A DNA stretch of 37,895 nt from positions 1 through 37,895 of the forward strand of contig JAGQRE010000022.1 of NCBI GenBank assembly GCA_020425695.1, given 5' to 3'. Under the pieces are notes generated by a model, which was not told where the DNA came from, did not search any database, and saw nothing but the letters and a program-made list of their open reading frames with translations. How positions within the stretch are numbered: the first letter of the stretch is position 1; each line of letters opens with the position of its first letter. This stretch comes from Planctomycetota bacterium (GTDB taxonomy: Bacteria > Planctomycetota > UBA8742 > UBA2392). A program made the position numbers and the translations under genes. Below are positions 1 to 6,754 of the stretch, one piece after another.

Positions 1-18
1 ACACGTCGCAAAACAAAA

Positions 19-43
19 CGCCCTGGAGATGGGTCCCAGGGCG
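19..43 (-). terminator. Rho-independent terminator downstream of left tRNA-Gly-like sequence
   Basis: The 8-bp stem CGCCCTGG / CCAGGGCG is separated by a 9-base loop. On the minus strand it is followed by a T-rich run (TTTTGTTTTG). It lies just past the CCA end of the tRNA-like sequence and has a close counterpart at the right boundary. Confidence 0.7.
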
Positions 44-51
44 GGTTTGAT

Positions 52-129
52 TGGAGCGGGCGAAGGGGTTCGAACCCTCGACCACCTGCTTGGGAAGCAA
101 AGGTGCTAGGATGATGTCATTCGGCCCGC
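52..129 (-). tRNA. tRNA-Gly(CCC)-like sequence, probably a 3' fragment acting as left attachment site
   Basis: Read on the minus strand, this has a 7-base loop TTCCCAA (anticodon CCC) closed by a plausible stem, a T arm with a TTCGAAC loop, a 3' acceptor strand CGCCCGC, discriminator T and an encoded CCA (positions 54-52). A candidate 5' acceptor strand GCGGGCC at 129-123 would pair at six of seven positions. The intervening D-arm region does not fold as a normal D arm and is about three bases too long for tRNA-Gly. The 3' two thirds are therefore tRNA-derived, while the 5' part may be element sequence. Whether the gene is functional is doubtful. Confidence 0.5.
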
Positions 130-155
130 AATCCGCATCACTTCGCTAGGCCCTA

Positions 156-170
156 CAGATAGCATCTTTA
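156..170. repeat. 15-bp direct repeat, left copy
   Basis: The sequence CAGATAGCATCTTTA occurs here and again at 4185-4199, at the stop codon of the 489-residue gene. The two copies bracket the integrase / excisionase / RNase H module. One exact 15-mer pair somewhere in 38 kb is not improbable by chance, so the module-boundary reading rests only on position. Confidence 0.35.
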
Positions 171-263
171 TGAGATTCGGCAACTACCCCGCTTCACCTT
201 GCTTGAGCTGGCTTGTAAAGTGAAGCATGTATCGAAGCGTGTATCGCGATGAAGGGGAGAGCC

Positions 264-1595
264 ATGCCGACTCCAATGAAACCGGCGCGTCTGGTCAGGT
301 GGGCACCGCGTGGCAAAAGGAAGCGTTGGTACATATTCGCTCGCGATCCAGACACCGGGAAGCAGATCCGCCACCTATGTGCCGAGCACGGAACTACTAA
401 CGCGGAAGACCGCAAAGAACTGCTCAATCAATACCGACAGCGTGAGACGCTGGCACGGGCTGAGAACTTGAAGCGAGGCGGGTCGGTGGCTTACGACAGC
501 CTCTTGCTCGACGAGATCAAAGCGTATGAAGACTACCTTGATGAAGCGGTCGAGAGCAGGGAAGCGAACCCAGAGGCCGGAACTGGAATCAGTCCAAAGA
601 CCCGCGAAGTTTACAAAAACACCCTATCGAAGCTGAAGAACTGGCTGAAGAAGAAAGGTCACCAGAAGCTTACGACGGGGAACCTGTCATCCAACTTGCT
701 GACACAGTTCTTTCGGCAGTTGTCGTCTAGCGATGTTCAGTTCGGAAAACGCAAAAAGAAGCCATCTGCGGCGAGCGTTAACCAAGCTCGAAGGGTGGTG
801 AGGACCTTCGTCCGATCCGTAAACTCGAAACGGCCACGAAGGTTTCCAGATATCACTGAATTCAATGCTGCGTTTGCGCCGCACGAGAATGAAGCCAAGG
901 CGCAGTGGATGGCGCTGACGCCGAGCGACTTGGAGTCCTTCTTGATAGCCGCCCTTCGTCGAGAGGCTCCAGACTTCAGGGCTGACATCACGCGGGCAAG
1001 GAGAAATGGGGCAGCTGTCGAGTCTTTCCATCAGACCGCGCCCTCTACGGCTGCCACGCCGATCAGCCGCCTGTTCTTGGTACTGGCTCTCTGTGGCTGT
1101 CGTCGCGAGGAAGCCTTGCGTATGAAATGGGAACACGTTGATCTGGAGAAAGGTCGTATTACATTCCCGCATGGCCTCAAGAGATCCAAGTATAGGATCC
1201 TGCCGTTAGCAGACGACACGGCAGGGTTGGTTGCACCCGCGTTCTTGAAGCTGCTGAAATGCTGGCGGGATGAGGATCCAAAGCGTAAGTACGTGCTTCC
1301 CCATGAAAACGTCAAGCAGCCCCGGTACTGTTCGAGCGCGTGGAGAAAGACGAACGAGTTGGCTGGAATTGGCAGAATTAGCCCTCAGCAATTGAGAAAG
1401 TCTTTCACGTCCTACGCTGGCGCTTGTGGTATCGCCGCCGCCGACAGCGCATTCTGGCAAGGCCACGGGCTTGCTGTGGCTTCCAAGCACTACAGGGCAC
1501 AGGTTCTTGAGCGTCGGAGGGGAGACTCGCTCGAATCTGCGATGGGCTTAAAGCCAATTGTGGAGCAACTTGTTCATGGCGGCAGCCCGGTCTGA
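264..1595 (+). CDS. Tyrosine recombinase / phage-type integrase
   Basis: Site-specific recombinase expected to integrate and excise the island at the adjacent tRNA-Gly-like site. The N-terminal part is basic and fits an arm-binding plus SAM-like core-binding region. The C-terminal catalytic domain shows the box I arginine in GCRREEAL (R280), a Lys-rich beta-hairpin region (LKRSKYRILPL), box II QQLRKSF with R378, then GH (H401) and the nucleophile in SKHYRA (Y410). The usual first His of the box II HxxR motif is Gln here (Q375), a tolerated but less common variant. I chose the ATG at 264 because AAGGGGAGA lies 4-5 bases upstream, whereas the in-frame ATG at 249 has no ribosome binding site. 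The 443-residue length is normal for an island integrase. The gene points away from the left attachment copy. Confidence 0.92.
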   Translation: MPTPMKPARLVRWAPRGKRKRWYIFARDPDTGKQIRHLCAEHGTTNAEDRKELLNQYRQRETLARAENLKRGGSVAYDSLLLDEIKAYEDYLDEAVESREANPEAGTGISPKTREVYKNTLSKLKNWLKKKGHQKLTTGNLSSNLLTQFFRQLSSSDVQFGKRKKKPSAASVNQARRVVRTFVRSVNSKRPRRFPDITEFNAAFAPHENEAKAQWMALTPSDLESFLIAALRREAPDFRADITRARRNGAAVESFHQTAPSTAATPISRLFLVLALCGCRREEALRMKWEHVDLEKGRITFPHGLKRSKYRILPLADDTAGLVAPAFLKLLKCWRDEDPKRKYVLPHENVKQPRYCSSAWRKTNELAGIGRISPQQLRKSFTSYAGACGIAAADSAFWQGHGLAVASKHYRAQVLERRRGDSLESAMGLKPIVEQLVHGGSPV

Positions 1596-1652
1596 AAAAA
1601 AAGATTTCGACGGCAGGTTGGTGCAAACCCTCGCACATATTGCAGTTGCGTC

Positions 1653-1674
1653 TACTTTGTAATATTACAAAGTA
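1653..1674. promoter_or_regulatory. 22-bp perfect palindrome, candidate operator or excisionase site
   Basis: The half-sites TACTTTGTAAT and ATTACAAAGTA form a perfect AT-rich palindrome between integrase and the excisionase-like gene. Related words recur nearby: ATATTGCAG at 1637-1645 and 1711-1719, and GTTACAAT just before both 1713 and the start codon at 1765. The cluster fits a DNA-binding array for the downstream helix-turn-helix protein or for integrase, or an operator in the promoter of that gene. Confidence 0.5.
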
Positions 1675-1764
1675 CATAATATTGGTCTAAATATTTACAG
1701 CAGGGTTACAATATTGCAGGCTTTCATAGGGCGCAAAAAGAAACAATAAGCAGCGGGAGTTACA

Positions 1765-2001
1765 ATGGTTTCAAACACGCAAGAATCACGCAGATACTAT
1801 AAGCTGGCTGAACTGGCTAAAGAATATGGATTTTCCCAGTACACTCTAAGGCGTGAAGCGCTTAGGGGGAATCTTCGATTCGTAAGGGCGACAGCCTCGT
1901 CTAACGCGCCAATCATGATCAGGCGCTGTGACATCGAGCATTGGGTCGCGGAGTGCGCGTCGAAGAGGCTCCGAGTGCCAGCACCATCAGAGAAAGCGTA
2001 A
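1765..2001 (+). CDS. Helix-turn-helix DNA-binding protein, excisionase-like
   Basis: A 78-residue protein with a MerR/excisionase-type winged helix: a YYKLAELAKEYG helix, then SQYTLRREALRG as recognition helix, then a basic wing ending in a hydrophobic IEHWV helix. Such proteins direct recombination toward excision or regulate integrase genes in islands. A GGGAG ribosome binding site lies five bases before ATG 1765. The gene follows the integrase after a 169-base AT-rich gap that contains a 22-bp palindrome and repeated ATATTGCAG words, which are plausible binding sites for it. It could instead be a simple regulator of the next genes. The fold is fairly clear; the excisionase role is inferred from context. 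Confidence 0.7.
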   Translation: MVSNTQESRRYYKLAELAKEYGFSQYTLRREALRGNLRFVRATASSNAPIMIRRCDIEHWVAECASKRLRVPAPSEKA

Positions 2002-2112
2002 TCTAATTCGACAACTTCCCTAGGTTGTTACGAAGCATACCTCTGACAGATAGTCGTACATGAAAGAAGGCGGGTAGTCCGCTAATGGTAGCCAATTGTA
2101 TGGAGCACAAAG

Positions 2113-2622
2113 ATGAGAGAGCACCAAACTACGCCAAGTGCGGCGGGTACAGAAGCCAGCAACCTGAGCCATCTACTTGTGCCGCTGGATGACAATCTGC
2201 CAAGCACTCATGCGGAGTTGTACTTTGACGGCTGCTCCAAGCGAAACCCCGGCGAAGCATCGGTGGGAGTCTGGGGAACCATATGCGGGGAGTCCTTCGA
2301 GATCGGTAAGCGGATAGGGGTTGCCACAAACAACGAAGCTGAGTGGATGGCAGCACTATTGGCATTACTCATTGCGTCGAATAAAGGAGCCGCAACTCTA
2401 CGCCTGTACGGCGATAGTCAGCTAGTCATCAATCAGCTTCGTAGAGAATGGAAGGTGAAATCGGAAACCCTGATAGCATTTATGGAAGACGCGGCTGATC
2501 TGGAAGAGAGGTTTCAGGATGTTCAGTATTGCTGGGTGCCTCGCGAGCTGAACACTCAGGCCGACCGCGTCGCTAACCGCACCTTTCTGAATACTCATAC
2601 CAATAATAACGATAACCCATAG
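2113..2622 (+). CDS. RNase H-like protein (ribonuclease HI family)
   Basis: A 169-residue protein carrying the full RNase H active-site set: first Asp in YFDGCSKRNPG, Glu in NNEAEW, second Asp in YGDSQLV, and the final Asp in TQADRVAN. These acidic residues coordinate the two metal ions that cut the RNA strand of RNA-DNA hybrids. An N-terminal extension of roughly 35 residues precedes the domain. GGAG seven bases upstream supports the start. Its position between an excisionase-like gene and a large unknown gene suggests a part in the element's own replication, for example primer removal or R-loop processing, but that is inference. It is shorter and more divergent than a typical housekeeping RnhA. 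Confidence 0.8.
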   Translation: MREHQTTPSAAGTEASNLSHLLVPLDDNLPSTHAELYFDGCSKRNPGEASVGVWGTICGESFEIGKRIGVATNNEAEWMAALLALLIASNKGAATLRLYGDSQLVINQLRREWKVKSETLIAFMEDAADLEERFQDVQYCWVPRELNTQADRVANRTFLNTHTNNNDNP

Positions 2623-2721
2623 GTTAACTCAAGAAAGTAAGAGCATAACAGCTTACTTCAACATGGCTTAGGGAATGCTGCACTTTGCACCAGTACCAAG
2701 CAAGAAGCAGGCATTGGATGT

Positions 2722-4191
2722 ATGTATAAACAGGAACGCCAAGAAGCAGAAAGCGAAGTCGGCATAGATCGGTCTGAACACTTTTCGACTTCCAAGCAAG
2801 GGAGTTCCGGCGGAAGTGTTGTTCGTGAATTCATGAAGTATTTTGGAAAAGACCAATGTAGAGCAACGGAGGCTGTCCAGAGGCGAAAGATCATCTGTTA
2901 CGACTGGCACGGATCAATAAGTACTTCTCAACACACCACCAAGGTCTTTCTTCGCCACCAGCGAATAGGACGAGTGGTAATTCGCATGTACGACGATGGC
3001 ATCAGAAAGCCGTTTGCTTGGATATACGTTAGACTTGATGCCGCTGCCTTCGACTACCGTGGCTACGCGAATACGATTTCCAATCACTCACTTAGGGCAC
3101 GCAGAGAAGTACAGCTCGTACTCCAGAGCCTCAGTCACTGTCTAGCGACCACTGGAATTGACCTGAATAGTAGCATTCCTTTTGCCATCCCGGTTCATCA
3201 TCCTAAGTTCACAGACGCTAGGCTACGAACTTCAGCGACCGGCAGATGTGAACTGGCAGAGTACTTCCCGCTTATCGATTGCCTTGGTATTCGCAACATC
3301 AGCATCCCGATTGATCTGCGGTATCCCTGTGAGGACTGGTACATGCTGCACAAGAAAGTTCATGGAGATCGTCGTAGGCGCACCCAACGCCGCGTGCTGA
3401 AGGAGAAAGACGATGCTCTTGCTGCTGCATTGATGATGCAAACCACTGATTTTGCAAAATGCGTCGGTCTCGGATATGTAAGTGGGCTGGGCTGTCGTAG
3501 TCGATCTTCCTTTCTGAAACATCAAAATGGGACGACATCTTTGTCCATTGGGCCGCATGGAAACCCGCGAGCGAAGTGTACAGTCTCGGCTAGGGCCACC
3601 AATGTCTACGACAAAAGTGTTTGCATAAAAAGTAATCCACGAAGGCACGCTTCAAAGCATCATGTGCAGTACGCTGATTTGCGGCTCAAGAAGTACGATC
3701 AGATTATTCGTCACGATGGTCAGCTCGGAAGGCCCCTTCTAAAGGAGTTGGGATTCCCAGATCTCGAATGTATGTTGGACATCAAGCTTGGGGTGTTGGC
3801 GCGAGAAACCTTTTCACCGATGTCAGTGTGCATTGGAAGTTTGGCGAAACTTCGTCATGCCCTTGCAGAGCCACGACGCAATGAAGGGCTGAGGCTTCAG
3901 GCGGATGAAGCGAAAGCATTCCTTCGACTGGTGAAACTAGTCATGCGCTACTACATCGCCTTGGCGAATGCCTGTGGTGTTCAAGTCGATGAAAGTCTGC
4001 TTCCGAACCCCACGGTGCTTCAGAGGCAGTGCAATGGCAAGCGAGTAAGAACGAAAGATCTGGTGGGCTATGTTGACGAACGGTTTAGGGAACTTGCCAA
4101 TGCCATCAGGTGCACCCCAATCACATATCCGCCTCTGACACAGGACATGAAACAGGTGAGATCACCTGAAGCACTCCCGCTATCCAGATAG
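2722..4191 (+). CDS. Unknown 489-residue protein, possibly element replication
   Basis: I do not recognise a family. The protein is rich in basic residues and has no signal peptide or membrane segment. A central stretch contains VYDKSV followed about 20 residues later by YADLRLKKYD. This faintly recalls the YxK and R-E strand elements of phage/plasmid replication initiators, but no HUH motif or metal site is evident. Several cysteines are scattered without CxxC pairing. The gene lies directly after the RNase H-like gene and closes the mobility module, and the 15-bp repeat CAGATAGCATCTTTA spans its stop codon. The ATG at 2722 has only a weak upstream ribosome binding site; ATG 2718 is out of frame. 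A replication or mobilisation role is a guess from context. Confidence 0.6.
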   Translation: MYKQERQEAESEVGIDRSEHFSTSKQGSSGGSVVREFMKYFGKDQCRATEAVQRRKIICYDWHGSISTSQHTTKVFLRHQRIGRVVIRMYDDGIRKPFAWIYVRLDAAAFDYRGYANTISNHSLRARREVQLVLQSLSHCLATTGIDLNSSIPFAIPVHHPKFTDARLRTSATGRCELAEYFPLIDCLGIRNISIPIDLRYPCEDWYMLHKKVHGDRRRRTQRRVLKEKDDALAAALMMQTTDFAKCVGLGYVSGLGCRSRSSFLKHQNGTTSLSIGPHGNPRAKCTVSARATNVYDKSVCIKSNPRRHASKHHVQYADLRLKKYDQIIRHDGQLGRPLLKELGFPDLECMLDIKLGVLARETFSPMSVCIGSLAKLRHALAEPRRNEGLRLQADEAKAFLRLVKLVMRYYIALANACGVQVDESLLPNPTVLQRQCNGKRVRTKDLVGYVDERFRELANAIRCTPITYPPLTQDMKQVRSPEALPLSR

Positions 4192-4199
4192 CATCTTTA
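4185..4199. repeat. 15-bp direct repeat, right copy
   Basis: Exact second copy of CAGATAGCATCTTTA (first at 156-170), overlapping the stop codon of the 489-residue gene. The following 300 bases (4200-4498) hold no gene I can support. Confidence 0.35.
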
Positions 4200-4498
4200 C
4201 TGGAGTTGGGTGCAGGTTTTCAAGATCAGTTTCATAAGTGCCGAATACTGATCTTGGAGTCGTGCAGCATTAGTCCCAAGTTGTGTGCTGCTAGGGAGAT
4301 GGAGCGAGAGTCTGCATGCCAATTGGAGCCTAAAAACAGCTTCCAGACAAGCCGCAAACGAGATTGTTAGCCGTTTGAAGTTTTAGCAGGTTGGGGTCAA
4401 CAGAATGCTAGGGCAGAATCTCCAAGGAAAGGCGGTCGAGATAGAGATTGTAGAAATAGGGCATCGCTGAGAATTCATTAGACATCCTACGGCTAGTC

Positions 4499-4858
4499 TC
4501 ATGCCTCCAGCATGCTGAAGACTGTCCCGTCCAACCCTTCCTGCTTTTTGAAATCTCTATACGCTTCAGTGAATCCCTGCATTTCAGCTACACCCAGATC
4601 CAGCACACGCTTGAATACAACGCGGCCTTGCTCCATCAAGATTTCTTGTGGCGTCATTCCTGTAATCTGCTGGTACGTACTGCTGTGTAAACCCTTGGAG
4701 CCAGACCCACGGATATCCGACCAGTCTAGATATAAAGTCTCTACGCGCTTGAGGGCTTCACCAAGGCTAAGTATGTCGAATTCTTTCAGCGTCTTTACCA
4801 CCCAGAGCTTGCTGACGCCTTCGTCACAAAGTGCCTTAATCTGGTCGTCGGTGATCAT
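4499..4858 (-). CDS. Hypothetical protein, 119 residues, helical
   Basis: A small, mostly helical, soluble protein that starts MITDDQIKALCDEG and has no membrane segment or recognised motif. The upstream ATG at 4864 directly abuts GGAGA, whereas ATG 4858 is six bases from it, so 4858 is the better start. The amino-acid pattern (acidic N terminus, regular hydrophobic spacing, TYQQITGMTPQEIL) looks genuinely coding. It is the last gene of a minus-strand group but separated by about 230 bases from the next, and that gap (4859-5089) shows nothing else supportable. Function unknown. Confidence 0.6.
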   Translation of the reverse strand: MITDDQIKALCDEGVSKLWVVKTLKEFDILSLGEALKRVETLYLDWSDIRGSGSKGLHSSTYQQITGMTPQEILMEQGRVVFKRVLDLGVAEMQGFTEAYRDFKKQEGLDGTVFSMLEA

Positions 4859-5089
4859 TCGCATTCTCCAGTCAGACCGTGAATAAAAGTTGCTGTGGTT
4901 CCACCAGCACTAGCACATTAATGAACGAATTGGCGGTTCATTGGCAGTAGAAGACCTTCGGCGCTAACCTCTTTCGCGACACCACAGCGAAGCTGGTAAT
5001 ACCGAACGCTCAGATCCGAGAGCGAAATGGTAATCACGCCTAACGTAAAAGGGGTCGCCACCGTGCTCAGGCGAATCATCTGCGCGATA

Positions 5090-5416
5090 CTAAAGGATGA
5101 TTTGAGCGGGCGAAACGTTTTCATCAACATCAACAGTGTAAGACCAGCCACGGGTAGCCTTTTTATGGATATCGGCGATTCGACAATGCGCCCATCGTCG
5201 CCGATGTTTTTCCGCCACATGCCGTCGTTGGGGCTCAATGCGAAGTACGTTGCCGTCATTGTTCATCAGCCACATCGCGTGCGAGGCGACGTCTACACCA
5301 TGGCGGTTTAAGACATGACGAGCCTCCATTAACCACGCGGCAAATTGGCAATGAGCGCACATGACACGCTCCCAATTCAGATGCCGGATGTGATGAAGAC
5401 CAACCCAATGGATCAT
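5090..5416 (-). CDS. Hypothetical protein, 108 residues
   Basis: Starts at ATG 5416, which overlaps the TGA of the upstream zinc-ribbon gene by four bases (ATGA), a typical translational-coupling arrangement. The protein is His- and Arg-rich with one CAHC pair near residues 20-23 that could bind metal, and contains NNDGNVLRIEPQ and a C-terminal WSYTVDVDENVSPAQIIL. Codon pattern favours this frame over the overlapping minus-strand frame that runs to 4918. No homologous family recognised. It is probably co-expressed with, and may work beside, the membrane protein. Confidence 0.6.
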   Translation of the reverse strand: MIHWVGLHHIRHLNWERVMCAHCQFAAWLMEARHVLNRHGVDVASHAMWLMNNDGNVLRIEPQRRHVAEKHRRRWAHCRIADIHKKATRGWSYTVDVDENVSPAQIIL

Positions 5417-6228
5417 TTTTCTAGATAACTCTCCGCTTCCTGCACGCGATCAGCAGACTTTTTCCATACGGCAGAAAGAGCGTCCGTCAACCAGATGCGG
5501 TCGAACTGCTTGGTGATGCCATATGATGTTTCCAAATTGCTGTTAAACATCGCTGGCACCCACTCACCGCGACCATTCTTGATGCTCTCGCCCCACACCA
5601 GCTTTGCGTACTTGTGGTCTTGGAAGGCCCGCCCAAGTATCGTCAGAGACAAGGGCGCATTATCGCCACATGCATCTTCAGCAGCATCGAGCTTGACTTT
5701 GATATCACCAAGATAGCCGACATAGTCGTTGTAGCTAACGCCAACGTCGAGCCTTGAATTCAGGGCCTTGAGTTCATTCACCAGTTCATCAATCGCATGC
5801 CGTTGTTCATCGGTCAGGTTCGATGCACTGCGAGATTCGGATGAGTTATCTCCGCTAGCCAGCCACCAGATTCCCGTTGTGGCTACTCCAAGAACGATGA
5901 CGATGACGACGGGTATCAAGAACTTCAGCATGTTGTGTCTGGATCCAGAACTGGGCAAAGCGGCTTCACCGTAAGGTGTTGAACTTGCTGTGGGTGGTTT
6001 GTTCTTTGCAGGTCCGTTGACGGAAAGACGCATATCACTGGGGGGTTGCGCAGACGAAGCTGTGGATGCCGTTACTGAAAGGCCAGTCAGCTTCTCCCAC
6101 CACTGGCCTTCCGTTTTGCACTTCGGGCACGCTTTAATGGCGGCAATCTTGCGCTCATCACCACTGAATTTTTTGCGGCACTGAAGACACCGAACCTTGA
6201 GTAAACTCATGGCATTAAAGTTTGCCAT
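5413..6228 (-). CDS. Zinc-ribbon, single-pass membrane protein
   Basis: A 271-residue protein with an N-terminal zinc ribbon (Cys14, Cys17, Cys34, Cys37 as two CxxC knuckles), a low-complexity Ser/Pro/Ala linker (about 51-98), one strong transmembrane segment (about 101-124, FLIPVVIVIVLGVATTGIWW), and a C-terminal soluble domain of about 145 residues. With the ribbon inside, the C-terminal part would be outside the membrane. This build is common in uncharacterised membrane proteins. A second start, MSLLKV at 6210, is also possible, since neither has a convincing ribosome binding site. It diverges from the XRE regulator at 6307, and the 78-base gap between them holds a palindrome, so shared control is likely. 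Function unknown. Confidence 0.65.
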   Translation of the reverse strand: MANFNAMSLLKVRCLQCRKKFSGDERKIAAIKACPKCKTEGQWWEKLTGLSVTASTASSAQPPSDMRLSVNGPAKNKPPTASSTPYGEAALPSSGSRHNMLKFLIPVVIVIVLGVATTGIWWLASGDNSSESRSASNLTDEQRHAIDELVNELKALNSRLDVGVSYNDYVGYLGDIKVKLDAAEDACGDNAPLSLTILGRAFQDHKYAKLVWGESIKNGRGEWVPAMFNSNLETSYGITKQFDRIWLTDALSAVWKKSADRVQEAESYLEK

Positions 6229-6255
6229 GAAGACGATTGTCTGCCTAGGGCATTG

Positions 6256-6269
6256 CGGACAATAGTCCG
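6256..6269. promoter_or_regulatory. Candidate operator for the XRE regulator
   Basis: The palindrome CGGAC-AATA-GTCCG lies in the divergent gap, about 40 bases before the regulator start. GAC/GTC half-sites around a short AT centre resemble the C-boxes bound by RM controller proteins (established for that family). A further imperfect half-site (CCGACT) follows at 6275-6280. Confidence 0.4.
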
Positions 6270-6285
6270 ACGACCCGACTTTCGC

Positions 6286-6305
6286 CGAAGCCTACGCTTC
6301 GCGGC
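6286..6305 (+). promoter_or_regulatory. Hairpin in place of the ribosome binding site of the XRE gene
   Basis: CGAAGC and GCTTCG form a perfect 6-bp stem around CTAC, and with a 2-base bulge the stem extends by GCC/GGC. It ends one base before ATG 6307, where no Shine-Dalgarno is visible. Translation is therefore either leaderless, structure-controlled, or begins at the in-frame TTG 6253. Confidence 0.4.
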
Positions 6306-6306
6306 T

Positions 6307-6540
6307 ATGTTCGGAAAAGTCCTCAAGGAAGCACGCCAAAAGGCAGGTTTAACGCAAGAGAAACTTGCGTTTAAGGCCGATCTCGACCGAACGTACATCT
6401 CGCTAATGGAGAGAGGGCAGCGTTCGCCAACACTGGATGTGCTGCTGCGGCTGTGTGAAGCATTGGAGTTACTGCCGTCCGAGTTAATGAAAGAGCTAGA
6501 GTCCGCCTCCAAGATCGGTAAGCCGAAACGACGCCGTTAG
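6307..6540 (+). CDS. XRE-family helix-turn-helix regulator, RM controller-like
   Basis: A 77-residue Cro/C1-type protein. FGKVLKEARQKAGLTQEKLA is helix 1 and the start of the HTH, DLDRTYISLMERGQRSP the recognition helix region, and TLDVLLRLCEALEL the dimer helices. It ends in a basic tail (KPKRRR). Size and sequence style match controller (C) proteins that time expression of restriction genes, and it lies just upstream of the RM operon on the same strand, with a palindromic candidate operator before it. An in-frame TTG at 6253 would add 18 Arg-rich residues that do not belong to the domain, so I prefer ATG 6307 although no Shine-Dalgarno is seen. It could also repress the divergent membrane-protein operon. 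Confidence 0.8.
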   Translation: MFGKVLKEARQKAGLTQEKLAFKADLDRTYISLMERGQRSPTLDVLLRLCEALELLPSELMKELESASKIGKPKRRR

Positions 6541-6650
6541 CACACCCAGCCCGCCGCCCATACATCACGCAGGCTACTGAGCGCTGATGTTACAGCATTG
6601 ACATCGAAGCCAAGGTTGCTGCCAGAGACGTGTAGGTTGTCTCGCGATCA

Positions 6651-6659
6651 TGCTATAAC
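6651..6659 (+). promoter_or_regulatory. Candidate extended -10 promoter for the RM operon
   Basis: TGCTATAAC matches an extended -10 element (TGn plus TATAAC) about 95 bases before the Mod start. No good -35 is present, as expected for extended -10 promoters. Weak, motif-only evidence. Confidence 0.3.
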
Positions 6660-6754
6660 CCCTGCAAACACCTGAAGAACGACATCGCATCACCACAACC
6701 CGGCCAATGTCGCAACGCTGGGTACACTGTGGTGAAGTCGCGACGGAGAGCAGT

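Noticed and set aside
4918..5259. 113-residue minus-strand reading overlapping the 108-residue gene, possible frameshifted continuation
   Set aside because: Codon pattern favours the 5090-5416 frame, which starts with an ATGA overlap and ends properly. The other frame has no ribosome site.
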